Assembly (NCBI GenBank): GCA_937951875.1
Contig: CALGAN010000028.1
Location: 1-64,000, forward strand
Origin: an uncultured Alkalilimnicola sp.
GTDB taxonomy: Bacteria > Pseudomonadota > Gammaproteobacteria > Nitrococcales > AK92
Direction: 5' to 3'
Length of the DNA: 64,000 nucleotides
Shown: in pieces, positions 26,172-35,384 of the stretch
Layout: each line of letters starts with the position of its first letter
How positions within the stretch are numbered: the first letter of the stretch is position 1
Notes under the pieces: generated by a model
The model's database searches: none
Told to the model about the DNA's origin: nothing
Seen by the model: only the letters and a program-made list of their open reading frames with translations
Translations under genes and position numbers: made by a program

Positions 26172-27971
26172 TCAGGCATACAGCGCTTCGATCTCCGCCG
26201 CGTACTTCTCGTAGATGTTCTTGCGGCGCACCTTCATGGTGGCGGTGACCTCGCCGTCGTCGTGGTCCAGCTCTTTGGTGAGCAGGTGGAAGCGCTTGAC
26301 CTGCGCCACCTGCGCCAGCTGGGCGTTGCCGCGGTCGACCTCCTGCTGGATTAGCTCGCGCACCTTCGGGTTTTCCGCCAGGCTGCGGAAGGTGGTGTAG
26401 GGCACGCTGTTCTGCTCGGCCCACTTCGACACGGTCTCGAAGTCGATCTGGATCAGCGCCGCGACGTACTTGCGGCCCTCGGCGATGATCATGCACTCCT
26501 TGATGTAGGGGCTGGCCTTGATGGTGTTCTCGATTTCCGAGGGCGAGAGGTTCTTGCCGCCGGCGGTGATCATGATGTCCTTGAGGCGGTCGACGATCTT
26601 GATCTGGCCGTCTACCCAGGCGCCGACGTCGCCGGTGTGCAGCCAGCCGTCGCGGATGGTCTCGGCGGTGGCGGCGGGGTTCTTGTAGTAGCCCTGGAAC
26701 ACCATGCCGCCGCGGATCAGGATCTCGTCCTGCTCGCCGAGCTCGAGCTCCACGCCCAGCACCGGCTCGCCGACGGTGCCGATCGTTGCCCTCGACAGGC
26801 GCTGGCCGGTCACCACGCCGGTGGTCTCGGTCTGGCCGTAGACCTCGACCAGGGGCAGGCCGATGGTGCGGAAGAAGCGCAGGATGTCCGGCGCGATCGG
26901 CGCGGCGCCGCTCAGCGCGATCCGGCAGCGGCGCAGGCCGATGTAGTTGAGCAGGGCGCGGAAGATCAGCAGGTAGTACATGCCGTACTTGAGTCGCTCG
27001 GCCCAGGTCCAGCGCTCGCGCGGCTTGGCGGCCAGCCCGGCGCAGTCCTTGAGCGCGCGCTCGAACAGCGCCCGCCGCAGCCGTCCGGTCTCCTGGATCT
27101 TGATGTAGATCGACGCGTGCAGCTTCTCCCAGATGCGCGGCACGCCCAGGAAGAAGGTGGGCGCGACTTCGCGCAGGTCCTCCTGCACCGTGCGCAGGCT
27201 CTCGCCGAAGCTGACCGTGCTGCCGACGTACAGTGGGCCGATGTTGGTGAACGCCTGCTCGGCGACGTGGCACAGCGGCAGGTAGGACAGGCTCGTGTCC
27301 CGGGCGGTGAGGCCGAGCAGGTCGATCAGGCCCGGCGCGGCGGCGCGCAGATTGCGCCAGCTGATCATGGCACCCTTGGGGCGGCCGGTGGAGCCGGAGG
27401 TGTAGATGAGCAGCGCCGTGTCGTCCAGGCTCTGGCCGTCGAGCAGCTCGTCGACCAGGCCGGGCTGCTGACGCGCCAGCTCGGCGCCCAGCGCCTCCAC
27501 CTCCTCGAAGCTTCGCAGGCGCTCGCGCGGGTAGTGGCGCAGGCCCTTCATGTCGATGACGATGTTGGTGCGCAGCAGCGGCAGCTCCGGCCAGGCTTCG
27601 ATGACCTTGTCGGTCTGCTCCTGGTCCTCGCAGACCACCAGCTCGGCGTCGCTGTGCTGCAGCACGTAGGCGACCTCGTTCCACGGGCTGGTGGGGTAGA
27701 CGCCCACGCACACGCCGCGGACGATGCCGATGCCCATCTGGGCGATCACCCACTCGACGCGGTTCTCGGAGATCACCGCCACCTTGCCGCCGGGCTGCAG
27801 CCCCAGGGCGCGCAAGCCCAGGCCGAAGTGGCTGGCGCGGCGGAAGTACTCCGCCCAGGTGATGGGCTGCCAGATGCCGAAGTCCTTCTGCCGCAGCGCC
27901 AGCGCGTCGGGCTGGCGGCGGGCATGCTCGCGCAGCATCTGGGGAAGGGTCAGGTTGGGTAATTCGCTCAT
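26172..27971 (-). CDS. Long-chain-type acyl-CoA synthetase (AMP-forming), cassette A
   Basis: 599-residue ANL-superfamily ligase activating a carboxylic acid with ATP and CoA. Phosphate-binding loop YTSGSTGRPKG (190-200), adenine motif YGQTETTG (378-385), HTGD near 436 and the C-terminal catalytic lysine region around KVRRKN are present. It is the last gene of cassette A; its start codon overlaps the stop of the LivF-type ATPase by four bases, so uptake and activation of the same acid are probably coupled. Substrate (fatty, aromatic or branched acid) cannot be fixed from sequence. Confidence 0.92.
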   Translation of the reverse strand: MSELPNLTLPQMLREHARRQPDALALRQKDFGIWQPITWAEYFRRASHFGLGLRALGLQPGGKVAVISENRVEWVIAQMGIGIVRGVCVGVYPTSPWNEVAYVLQHSDAELVVCEDQEQTDKVIEAWPELPLLRTNIVIDMKGLRHYPRERLRSFEEVEALGAELARQQPGLVDELLDGQSLDDTALLIYTSGSTGRPKGAMISWRNLRAAAPGLIDLLGLTARDTSLSYLPLCHVAEQAFTNIGPLYVGSTVSFGESLRTVQEDLREVAPTFFLGVPRIWEKLHASIYIKIQETGRLRRALFERALKDCAGLAAKPRERWTWAERLKYGMYYLLIFRALLNYIGLRRCRIALSGAAPIAPDILRFFRTIGLPLVEVYGQTETTGVVTGQRLSRATIGTVGEPVLGVELELGEQDEILIRGGMVFQGYYKNPAATAETIRDGWLHTGDVGAWVDGQIKIVDRLKDIMITAGGKNLSPSEIENTIKASPYIKECMIIAEGRKYVAALIQIDFETVSKWAEQNSVPYTTFRSLAENPKVRELIQQEVDRGNAQLAQVAQVKRFHLLTKELDHDDGEVTATMKVRRKNIYEKYAAEIEALYA

Positions 27972-28777
27972 GACAACCAGCGCTTGCGGCGTTTGTAGTG
28001 CTTGATCTCGCGGTAGCTGCGTGCCTGGCCCTCGGGGCCGCCCATGCCCAGGTAGAACTCCTGCACGTCCTGATTGGCGACCAGCTGTTCGGGGGTGCCG
28101 TCGATGACGATGCGGCCGTTCTCCATGATGTAGCCGTAGGAGGCGATGGCCAGCGAGATGGCGGCGTTCTGCTCGACCAGCAGGATGGCGGTGCCCTGTT
28201 CGCGGTTGATACGGGCGATGATGGTGAACACTTCCTCCACCAGCAGCGGCGCGAGGCCGAGGCTGGGCTCGTCGAGCATGATCAGCTCCGGCTGGGCGAT
28301 CAGCGCCCGGCCGATCGCCAGCATCTGCTGCTCGCCACCGGAGAGATAGCCGGCGAGCTGGCGCCGGCGCTCCTTGAGGCGTGGGAAGTAGTCGTAGACC
28401 AGCTCGAAACCGTCGCGCGAGGGTTTGGCGCGGCCGTGCAGGGCGTAGCCGGCGGCGATCAGGTTCTCCTCGACCGTGAGGTCCTCGAACACGTGCCGGC
28501 CTTCCATGACGTGGAACAGACCGCCGCGCACCCGCTTCTCCGGCGGCAGCCCCTTGATGGACTGGCCCTTGAAGCGAATGTCGCCGGCGGTAACCTCGCC
28601 GTCCTCCAGCGCCAGCAGGCCGGAGACGGCTTTCAGCGTGGTGGACTTGCCCGCGCCGTTGGAGCCGAGCAGGGCGACCACCGCCCCCTTTGGCACCCGC
28701 AGGGACAGGCCGCGCAGCACCTGCACGGCCTTGTTGTAGACCACCTCGATGTTGTCGACTTCGAGTACGGCGTCCAT
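27968..28777 (-). CDS. LIV-type ABC transporter ATP-binding protein (LivF type), cassette A
   Basis: 269-residue ABC ATPase with Walker A LLGSNGAGKST, ABC signature YLSGGEQQML, Walker B LIMLDEPSLGLAP and the switch histidine replaced in the usual LivF way (ILLVEQN). The C-terminus ends KHYKRRKRWLS, a basic tail longer than in classical LivF and shared with the cassette B homologue. Follows the binding-protein gene after 8 bp. Confidence 0.93.
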   Translation of the reverse strand: MDAVLEVDNIEVVYNKAVQVLRGLSLRVPKGAVVALLGSNGAGKSTTLKAVSGLLALEDGEVTAGDIRFKGQSIKGLPPEKRVRGGLFHVMEGRHVFEDLTVEENLIAAGYALHGRAKPSRDGFELVYDYFPRLKERRRQLAGYLSGGEQQMLAIGRALIAQPELIMLDEPSLGLAPLLVEEVFTIIARINREQGTAILLVEQNAAISLAIASYGYIMENGRIVIDGTPEQLVANQDVQEFYLGMGGPEGQARSYREIKHYKRRKRWLS

Positions 28778-28785
28778 CGCAAGGA

Positions 28786-30000
28786 TCAGTCGAGGTGGAT
28801 CCAGTCGGACACCGGCTCGAAGCGCCCGGCGGCGGCGTTCACCCGGTAGATGCGGCCCACCGGGAAGGAATGATCCTTGACCGTGACCGGCACGCCGATG
28901 ATGCCGCCGGTGTCCCAGTCCTTGATCGATTCCAGCGCGGCCTTGAGGTTCTCGCCGGTGAGCGGCTTGCCGGCGTCGAGCGTGCGCTTGACCACCTCGG
29001 TCCAGACCATGGCGTTGAACCAGCCTTGCACGTACGGGGTGGGGCGGTAGGCCTGCTTGGGGTCGCTCTTGCGGGCCTGCTCGCGCATGGCCTCGAGCAT
29101 CGGGCCGGTGTCCTCGGTGTCGAAGTAGTTGTAGGGCATCACGCCCATGTAGCCGTCGGCGTCCTTGCCCATCTTCTCGATGATGAGCTTATCCGACGAC
29201 CAGAAGGTGCCCATGAACTTGGTGTCCAGGCCCATCTGGCGCATCTGCACCATGAACTCGTTGATCGGCGACAGGATGTAGCCGTGGAAGATCACGTAGT
29301 CCGGGCGCTTGCGGCGCAGCTTGATCACCTCCGCCGAGACGTCGACGCTGCCCGGCTTGGTGACGATCTCCTCGACCACGTCGATGCCCAGCTTCTTGGC
29401 GTAGGCGCGGCCGTTTTCGATCGGGTCCTTGCCGAACTCGGTGTCGCTGCAGACGAAGGCCACGGTCGGTTTCTTGCCGTCCTTGGCCTGCGATTTGATG
29501 TACTCCAGGATGATGGAGAACATCTGGCTGTAGCTCGGCCCCGGGATGAACTGGAACGGGTGCTGCTGGACGTCGGTGATCGCCGTGGCGAACGACGCGC
29601 CGCTCATGATGGTGGCATTGGCAGCGTTCAGCTCCGGGGCAATGGCCTTCATGAAGCCGGTGCTGTCGCCGTAGTAGCAGCAGGGCGGCTTGCCGCCGGC
29701 GATCTTCTTGTAGGCGGCCACCGAGCGGTCGACCAGGTAGCCGGTGTCCTCCATCACGTACTGCACCGGCCGGCCGTTGATGCCGCCTTGAGCGTTGATC
29801 CAGTTGACGTAGTCGGTCAGGCCGGCGTGGATGTGGATGCCGGCGAAGGCGAACACGCCGGTGAGCGGAATGGAGCCGCCGAACACCAGCGGTTCCTGCT
29901 GCGACGACTGCGCCGCCGCGGTGCCGGACGCGGTCAGGGCGAAGGCCAGGCCCGCCGCCTGCGCCAGGCGCCGTCCTTGCTGCCAGAGCTTGCCGATCAT
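28786..30000 (-). CDS. LIV-type ABC transporter substrate-binding protein, cassette A
   Basis: 404 residues, signal peptide (about 1-30, ending TAAAQ) and a type I periplasmic binding fold (Peripla_BP_6): PLVFGGSIPLTGVFAFAG opening, GINGRPVQYVMEDTG, and PCCYYGDSTGF instead of the usual amino-acid-binding segment. A paired cysteine (PPCC) is unusual. The family binds amino acids, amides or aromatic/aliphatic acids; linkage to an acyl-CoA synthetase favours an organic acid. GGAGGAG Shine-Dalgarno upstream; 88 bp gap from the permease gene. Confidence 0.9.
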   Translation of the reverse strand: MIGKLWQQGRRLAQAAGLAFALTASGTAAAQSSQQEPLVFGGSIPLTGVFAFAGIHIHAGLTDYVNWINAQGGINGRPVQYVMEDTGYLVDRSVAAYKKIAGGKPPCCYYGDSTGFMKAIAPELNAANATIMSGASFATAITDVQQHPFQFIPGPSYSQMFSIILEYIKSQAKDGKKPTVAFVCSDTEFGKDPIENGRAYAKKLGIDVVEEIVTKPGSVDVSAEVIKLRRKRPDYVIFHGYILSPINEFMVQMRQMGLDTKFMGTFWSSDKLIIEKMGKDADGYMGVMPYNYFDTEDTGPMLEAMREQARKSDPKQAYRPTPYVQGWFNAMVWTEVVKRTLDAGKPLTGENLKAALESIKDWDTGGIIGVPVTVKDHSFPVGRIYRVNAAAGRFEPVSDWIHLD

Positions 30001-30088
30001 CTTGCGTCTCCTCCTGGTTTTCGTTGTGGTGCGGGGGTGAAGCGCTGTCGCTGGCTGTCGTTCGCTCGCTCCTCCCGGTGAAGCGCCT

Positions 30089-31132
30089 CTAGGTCCGGAA
30101 CGGCCAGAGGTGGAAGAAGCGGCGGATGCGCCGCCAGATCTCGGCCAGGCCGTGCGGCTCGAAGATCAGGAAGGCGACGATCAGCGCGCCGAACACCACG
30201 CCGCGCAACGGCGACATGATCACCGGCGCTTCGGGGTAGAACGGCGTGACCACGGTGGTGAGCAGCTTGAGCAGCTCCGGCACCAGGGTCATGAACACCG
30301 CGCCGAGCACACCGCCGAGGATGCTGCCCATGCCGCCGACGATGATCGCCGCCAGGTAGAAGATCGACATCGACAGCGGAAAGCTCTCCGGCGTGACCAC
30401 CCGGAAGAAGTAGGCGAACAGCCCGCCGGCGATGCCGGCGTAGAACGAGCTCAGACCGAACGACATCAGCTTGTACTTGAGCAGGGGGATGCCCAGCACC
30501 TCCGCCGAGATGTCGCGGTCGCGGATGGCGATGAAGGCCCGTCCCACCCGCGTGCGGAACAGGTTGCGCGCGCCCAGCAGCATCACCACCGCCAGCGGCA
30601 TAATCACGAAGTACATGCGGAAGTCGTTGTGCAGCGGGATGCCGAAGATGTGCGCCGGCCGCAAGCTCAGACCCTTAGTGCCGCCGGTGACCGGCGTCCA
30701 CTCCATGAACACGAAGTGCAGAAACACGCTCGCCGCCAGGGTGGCGATCGCCAGGTAAAGGCCCTTGACGCGCAGCGAGGGCAGGCCCACCAGTACGCCG
30801 ATGGCGGCGCTCAGCAGGCCGCCGGCGAGCAGCGCCGGGGGGAGCGACAGGTCGGTGTGCAGCGACAGCCACGCCACCGTGTAGCCGCCCACGCCCATGA
30901 AGCCGGCCTGGCCGAGCGAGATCAGCCCGGTGTAGCCGGTGAGGATGTTCAGCCCCGTGGCGCTGATCACGGCGATGCCGACCAGGCAGGCCAGGTACAG
31001 CAGATAGGGCGTGGCCAGGAACGGGAAAACGAACAGCGCGAGCAGGAACAAACCGAACCACACCTGCTGCGTGGTGCTGGTCCAGAGGGCCTCGTCGGCC
31101 AGATAGCTTTGTTTGGCGTCGCCGATGCGCAT
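30089..31132 (-). CDS. LIV-type ABC transporter permease (LivM type), cassette A
   Basis: 347-residue inner-membrane permease with about nine helices. Conserved LivM features include GLNILTGYTGLISLGQAGFMGVGGY and RDRDISAEVLGIPLLKYKL, the loop contacting the ATPases. It lies 3 bp after the LivH-type gene. It forms the membrane channel with that protein. Confidence 0.93.
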   Translation of the reverse strand: MRIGDAKQSYLADEALWTSTTQQVWFGLFLLALFVFPFLATPYLLYLACLVGIAVISATGLNILTGYTGLISLGQAGFMGVGGYTVAWLSLHTDLSLPPALLAGGLLSAAIGVLVGLPSLRVKGLYLAIATLAASVFLHFVFMEWTPVTGGTKGLSLRPAHIFGIPLHNDFRMYFVIMPLAVVMLLGARNLFRTRVGRAFIAIRDRDISAEVLGIPLLKYKLMSFGLSSFYAGIAGGLFAYFFRVVTPESFPLSMSIFYLAAIIVGGMGSILGGVLGAVFMTLVPELLKLLTTVVTPFYPEAPVIMSPLRGVVFGALIVAFLIFEPHGLAEIWRRIRRFFHLWPFRT

Positions 31133-31135
31133 GGT

Positions 31136-32014
31136 TTACAACCGCTCGATCTCGTGGGTGCCGAACAGGCCGTAGGGGCGGACCACCAGGATCACCGCCA
31201 GGACCGCGAAGGTGGCGAGCATGCGGTACTCGCCGCCGAAGTAGGCGCCGGCCACCGTCTCCAGCCAGCCGACGAACAGCCCGGCGATGAGCGCGCCGAG
31301 GATGCTGTCCAGGCCACCGACGATGACGATTACCAGCACGCTCAGGCCGATCACGCCCGACTGTGGGCTCAAGCCGCCCGCGGCGGCGACCAAGATGCCG
31401 GCCAGCGAGGCCGCCAGCGAGCCGAACACCCAGGCCAGGTTGAACACCCGCCGCACGTTGATGCCCATGGAGTAGGCCGCCGCCTGGTCGGAGGCGGTGG
31501 CGCGCAGCGCCACGCCGCCGCGCGAGAAGCGGAAGTAGAGCAGGTAGAGCACCAGCACCGTGGCGCCGATCAGGAAGCCGTAGGCGATCTTCGGCGCCAG
31601 GTAGATCTCGCCCAGGAACACCGGGTCGCGCGGCAGGAATTCCGGCAGCAGCTGCGGGTCGGCGGTCCAGAAGATCTCCGCCAGGCCGACCAGGATGCTG
31701 GCCAGGCCGATGGTGACCATCACCACCGAGATCGGCGACTCGCCGAGCATCGGCCGGATCATGGTGCGCTCGACGATGCCGCCGAGCAGCGTGCCGCCCA
31801 GCACCGCCAGCGGCAGCGCGATCCAGGGGGAGAGCTGCATGCCGCCGGCGAAGGTGAGGAAGAAATAGGCGGCGATCATCATGATCTCGCCGATGGCGAA
31901 ATTGATCACCCGCGTGGCCTTGTAGACGATCACGAAGCCGAGCGCGATCAAGGCATACAGCCCGCCGGTGGCCAGGCCGGCGAGACTGATCTCGGCGAAG
32001 AACAGCCAGTCCAT
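31136..32014 (-). CDS. LIV-type ABC transporter permease (LivH type), cassette A
   Basis: 292-residue inner-membrane permease with about eight helices. LivH signatures: LATGGLYALIALGFVIVYKATRVINFAIGE and the C-terminal GGLDSILGALIAGLFVGWLE followed by VLVVRPYGLFG. ATG at 32014 overlaps the stop of the LivG-type gene (ATGA). A longer frame exists upstream but lies inside the LivG gene and is not used. Confidence 0.93.
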   Translation of the reverse strand: MDWLFFAEISLAGLATGGLYALIALGFVIVYKATRVINFAIGEIMMIAAYFFLTFAGGMQLSPWIALPLAVLGGTLLGGIVERTMIRPMLGESPISVVMVTIGLASILVGLAEIFWTADPQLLPEFLPRDPVFLGEIYLAPKIAYGFLIGATVLVLYLLYFRFSRGGVALRATASDQAAAYSMGINVRRVFNLAWVFGSLAASLAGILVAAAGGLSPQSGVIGLSVLVIVIVGGLDSILGALIAGLFVGWLETVAGAYFGGEYRMLATFAVLAVILVVRPYGLFGTHEIERL

Positions 32015-32826
32015 CAGGCTGCCTCTTTCCGACCGGTCAGGCGCTGGCGCAGCGCCTCGATATCGCCGTCGCCGAGGTAGGCCCGGATCACCGCCGGATC
32101 GTTCTGCACGTCGTACGGCGTGCCGGCTGCGATCACCTCGCCGAAGTTGAGCACCACCACGTGGTCGGAGAGGTCCATGACCATGCCCATGTCGTGCTCG
32201 ACCATCAGCACGGTGACGTCCCACTCCTCCTTGATGTCGAGGATGAAGCGGGCCATGTCCTCCTTTTCTTCGCGGTTCATGCCGGCCACCGGCTCGTCCA
32301 GCATCAGCACGGTGGGCCGCATCGCCAGCGCCCGAGCCAGCTCCACCCGCTTCTGCAGGCCGTAAGGCAGGCTCGCCACCGGCTGGCGGCGGATGTGGTC
32401 GATCTCCAGGAAGTCGATGATGCGCCGCTCCACCTCCTCGCGGATGGCCATCTCCTCGCGCCGGGCGCGGCCGAAGTAGGCGAGCGCGCCGAGCAGCCCC
32501 GTGCGCAAGTGCACATGCGCGCCGAGCTTGATGTTGTCGAGCACGGTCATGCCGCGGAACAGGGCGATGTTCTGGAAGGTGCGCGCCAGCCCCAGCGCCG
32601 CCCGCTGCGGCGGAGAAAGGCGGGAGATGTCGGCACCGCGATAGCGGATGGTGCCGCGCTGCGGTTTGTAGAAACCGGATATGGAATTGAAAAGAGACGT
32701 TTTGCCAGCGCCGTTGGGGCCGATCACGGTGGTGATCGAGCCTTCCGGCACCTGGAAGCTGACGTCGCGCAATGCCGCGACGCCACCGAATGACAGGTGG
32801 AGACTGTCAACTTCGAGAATGTGCAC
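32014..32826 (-). CDS. LIV-type ABC transporter ATP-binding protein (LivG type), cassette A
   Basis: 270-residue ABC ATPase: Walker A IGPNGAGKTS, LivG-type insertion, signature-like SLPYGLQKRVE, Walker B VLMLDEPVAGMN, switch histidine in VLMVEHDMGMV. First gene of cassette A. The GTG at 32826 has GGGGGAGGAG four bases upstream and gives the normal LivG N-terminus (HILEVDSLHLSFGG); an upstream ATG at 32934 would add 36 residues running across an inverted repeat and is disfavoured. Confidence 0.92.
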   Translation of the reverse strand: MHILEVDSLHLSFGGVAALRDVSFQVPEGSITTVIGPNGAGKTSLFNSISGFYKPQRGTIRYRGADISRLSPPQRAALGLARTFQNIALFRGMTVLDNIKLGAHVHLRTGLLGALAYFGRARREEMAIREEVERRIIDFLEIDHIRRQPVASLPYGLQKRVELARALAMRPTVLMLDEPVAGMNREEKEDMARFILDIKEEWDVTVLMVEHDMGMVMDLSDHVVVLNFGEVIAAGTPYDVQNDPAVIRAYLGDGDIEALRQRLTGRKEAA

Positions 32827-33314
32827 GGCTCCTCCCCCGTGTTTGCGCCCTTTGCGCTGCGCGCTGAGCGTCTTGTTGGCCGCAGTATGCAGGGGGATTT
32901 TGCGCCGGGCATCGTCGGAAACGACGATGTGCATAGGGGGAAAGCCATTGACGACGAACCACCATCGTCGCTGCCGACCCGACGGATATTTCTATTGGCC
33001 AGTAGCGAGGTTATGCCATGCGTCGCAGTGCGGACTGCGCCACAAGCGCCGATGTGTCGTTCAACGATGGTGCACAGGCGAGGAAAGAGCGCTGTAAATG
33101 GAATGCTGCGGCGCAATATTGAAGCTATCCTAACCGACGAATATAGGTGGCTTTGTTGGCGAAATGAACTGCCGTGAGAGGCAAGCGTAAATTCTTGCCA
33201 TGCTATTTAATAGAACTCTAATGTTGCAGAGGGAAATAAGGCCTCGTTGCGTCCAGCAGCGGGCACCTCGGTGGCCGTGAACTGCGCTTTCATCGCGGCG
33301 AAGCGACAGCCGGT
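32827..33314. other. Intergenic region upstream of cassette A
   Basis: 488 bp, lower in GC than its surroundings, between the first gene of cassette A and the 3' end of the AraC gene. It must hold the cassette A promoter. It contains an inverted repeat at 32910-32929. No gene was recognised. Confidence 0.5.
32910..32929. promoter_or_regulatory. Perfect inverted repeat upstream of cassette A
   Basis: CATCGTCG-GAAA-CGACGATG, perfect 8-base arms with a four-base spacer, 84 bp upstream of the livG-type start. Possible operator for cassette A. A hairpin in a 5' leader is the alternative. Confidence 0.4.
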
Positions 33315-34199
33315 TCAGGCGTAATGGTTGGCCGCCAGGGAGGGCTCCAGGAACGGGGTGAGCAACTCCATGGCGGACGGGTCGATGGTGGTGTCCAGAT
33401 AGGGGGGACGTAGGAACAAGGCCGATGGCGTGATGCCGTTGATCGCCCGGTAGCTGCGGGAGAGGTGAGCTGAGTTGGCGAAACCGGCGCACAGGGCGGC
33501 TTCGGTCATCGAGTAGCCCAGCGCCATCAGGATGGTGCTGATGAACACCCGACAGCGCATACGGTAGGTGGTGATCGCCAATCCCGTCTGCGCCTTGAAC
33601 AGCTTCTCCAGCCGCGAACTGGACAGCCTCACCTTCCTTGCCAGGTCGGCCAGCATCACCTTCTGCAGCAAAGTCTCGCGGATGTGCTTGGCCACCGCGA
33701 TCACCCGCGGGTCGAACTCGCGGAACACCCGGTTGGCGAGTTCGGACGGAATGAGCTGCGCCCGCAGTTGCTCGCGGGCCTGTATGGGGCATATCTGCTT
33801 GCGGTTACGGATGTCGAGCGCGATTTGGATGATGGCATGTTCGTTGGGATGGCTGTGGTAGATGCCCGGCTGTGCCGGCTGCATGATGCTGGCGAGCGCA
33901 GCATAGTCCTGAGAGAACGACGCCAGGTAGTAGACGCCGATCACCGCTTCGCTGGCGTCGAGTATGTTGCGGTCAAGCCACAGATCGGTCGGTAGTAGGC
34001 AGCTGCGCACGCTGATGCGGGAGCCCTGCGGCGTGAGCAGCTTCAGGCTGCCTTGGAGGCTGAGGACGAGCTTCTCCTGGGTGGTGCGATGAGCGGTTTG
34101 ACGTGACTTGCAGGTTCCCAGATAGAGGGCCTCGCGAGCCCAGATGAACAGCCTGGGGGTGCGTATGCACCGGCTCGAGTCGTTGTCGCGCTTGACCAT
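33315..34199 (-). CDS. AraC-family transcriptional regulator
   Basis: 294 residues. N-terminal about 180 residues form a cupin-like sensing domain (EKLVLSLQGSLKLLTPQG); residues about 190-285 carry two helix-turn-helix units (VMLADLARKVRLSSSRLEKLF and a second with CAGFANSAHLSRSYRAINGITPS). It lies immediately downstream of the PETase-like gene on the same strand (152 bp gap) and is the nearest regulator to the hydrolase island, so it is a candidate for controlling it or cassette A. Effector unknown. Confidence 0.88.
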   Translation of the reverse strand: MVKRDNDSSRCIRTPRLFIWAREALYLGTCKSRQTAHRTTQEKLVLSLQGSLKLLTPQGSRISVRSCLLPTDLWLDRNILDASEAVIGVYYLASFSQDYAALASIMQPAQPGIYHSHPNEHAIIQIALDIRNRKQICPIQAREQLRAQLIPSELANRVFREFDPRVIAVAKHIRETLLQKVMLADLARKVRLSSSRLEKLFKAQTGLAITTYRMRCRVFISTILMALGYSMTEAALCAGFANSAHLSRSYRAINGITPSALFLRPPYLDTTIDPSAMELLTPFLEPSLAANHYA

Positions 34200-34298
34200 G
34201 GCGTACCACCAGTCCTCCGCAACGAGCGGTCGTTTGGTCCTTACTTATTAACCAAAGTACAGAGAGTGGATTCGTGCAAGGCGAACCCACCCCTAGCG

Positions 34299-34318
34299 GG
34301 GAGGGGGGATTCCCTCCC
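34299..34318. terminator. Hairpin downstream of PETase-like gene
   Basis: GGGAGGG at 34299-34305 pairs with CCCTCCC at 34312-34318 around a six-base loop, about 35 bp beyond the stop of the minus-strand PETase-like gene. No T-run; modest evidence. Confidence 0.35.
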
Positions 34319-34351
34319 ACGCGTGGACCGCGGCAATCGGCCGGGCATGGT

Positions 34352-35278
34352 TCAGTACGGGCAGTTACCTCGGTATTCGGAGATCAGGGTCTGAGCCGCG
34401 TGGTTGGGACCGCACAGGAACGGCGCGTAACGCGTATCCTGGTCGAGGTGCAGCTTCATCCAAGACACGCCGTACTTGCCGAGCAGCGCGCTGTAGATGT
34501 TGCCGCCGTTGGCGCACCAGTGGTCCCCGCCGGTCATCTCGAAGAAGGCCTTGGGGGTCGTGTTCGGGATGCGGTTATAGAACGGCGAGGCATGCAAGGC
34601 CACTGGCGCGATGGCATCCAGCTGGCAGGCGAAGATCAGGGTCGGCACCTGGATGCGGTTGAAGTCGTTGATGCTGGAGTTCCATGGCGCCAAGGCGATG
34701 GCGGCCTTGATTCCGCCGTCGGCGGCCAGTTGCAGCGTCCCGCCGCCGCCCATCGACCAGCCGACCGCCGCCAGGCGCGAGCTGTCGACCATGCCGCTGA
34801 TGGGGCTGGAGGAGGAGTTGCTCTGGTTGACCAGGTACTGCAGGGCGGCCTCGATCTGGTCGCGGCGCTGGCTCGGCTGGTCATAGATGGTGTTGGTGTC
34901 GATGGTCATGACCACGAAGCCGTGCGAAGCCAGCCGCGGTCCCCACCATTCGATCGACGACTCGAACGACAGATAGCCCGGAATGACCACGATGCCAGCC
35001 ATCTTGCCGCCGCCGGCATTGGTCGGGTAGTGGATGGTGCCGCCGCCGAAGCCGGGCACCAGGCTGGAAACGCGGATGGTGCTCACGGTGTACGGTCCGC
35101 TCGCGGCTTCGAGGTAGGCGTCGGTCGGATCGGGGCCGCGCTGATAGTTGCAGTCGGTCTGGCAGCCGGGATCGGGATCGCCCCCCGGCGGGTTGGCGGC
35201 GAACGCGGTTCCGGAGAGCAGCAATGCGGAAGACGCAAGCAGCAACGAGGCCAGTGTGTTTCTGGCGGTTATTGGCAT
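34352..35278 (-). CDS. PETase-like secreted polyester hydrolase
   Basis: 308 residues with signal peptide (1-27, ending TAFA). The rest aligns throughout by eye with Ideonella sakaiensis PETase and related cutinases: RGPDPTDAYLEA, GGTIHYPTNAGG, IEWWGPRLASHGFVV and DTRYAPFLC. Triad: S175 in GWSMGGG, D221 in ACQLDAIAP, H253 in GGDHWCANGG. Oxyanion/aromatic residues Y102, M176, W174 and W199 match PETase Y87, M161, W159 and W185. Cysteines C218/C255 correspond to the extra PETase disulfide (C203-C239) and C289/C306 to the C-terminal one. W254 replaces PETase S238. An N-terminal Cys pair (C39, C43) is additional. GAGGAG precedes the ATG at 35278. Natural substrate may be cutin or another polyester; PET activity is untested. 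Confidence 0.92.
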   Translation of the reverse strand: MPITARNTLASLLLASSALLLSGTAFAANPPGGDPDPGCQTDCNYQRGPDPTDAYLEAASGPYTVSTIRVSSLVPGFGGGTIHYPTNAGGGKMAGIVVIPGYLSFESSIEWWGPRLASHGFVVMTIDTNTIYDQPSQRRDQIEAALQYLVNQSNSSSSPISGMVDSSRLAAVGWSMGGGGTLQLAADGGIKAAIALAPWNSSINDFNRIQVPTLIFACQLDAIAPVALHASPFYNRIPNTTPKAFFEMTGGDHWCANGGNIYSALLGKYGVSWMKLHLDQDTRYAPFLCGPNHAAQTLISEYRGNCPY

Positions 35279-35384
35279 GGCAAGGCTCCTCGAAGTTATT
35301 TTTTGTCTTATCGTGCGATGGGATGCGTGGCATCCGCGGGGCAGACTAACCGAAGCGCGGAAGAGACCGCTTTCACGATCTGGC

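Noticed and set aside
32827..32934. N-terminal extension of the cassette A LivG protein
   Set aside because: The GTG at 32826 has a strong Shine-Dalgarno sequence and gives the normal family N-terminus; the extension crosses an inverted repeat.
33145..33172. GGCTTTGTTGGCGAAAT, which recalls ends of some insertion sequences
   Set aside because: No matching inverted end, no transposase remnant and no target duplication seen.
33130..33792. 220-codon minus-strand frame overlapping the AraC gene
   Set aside because: Runs out of frame through the AraC coding sequence, which has clear helix-turn-helix motifs.
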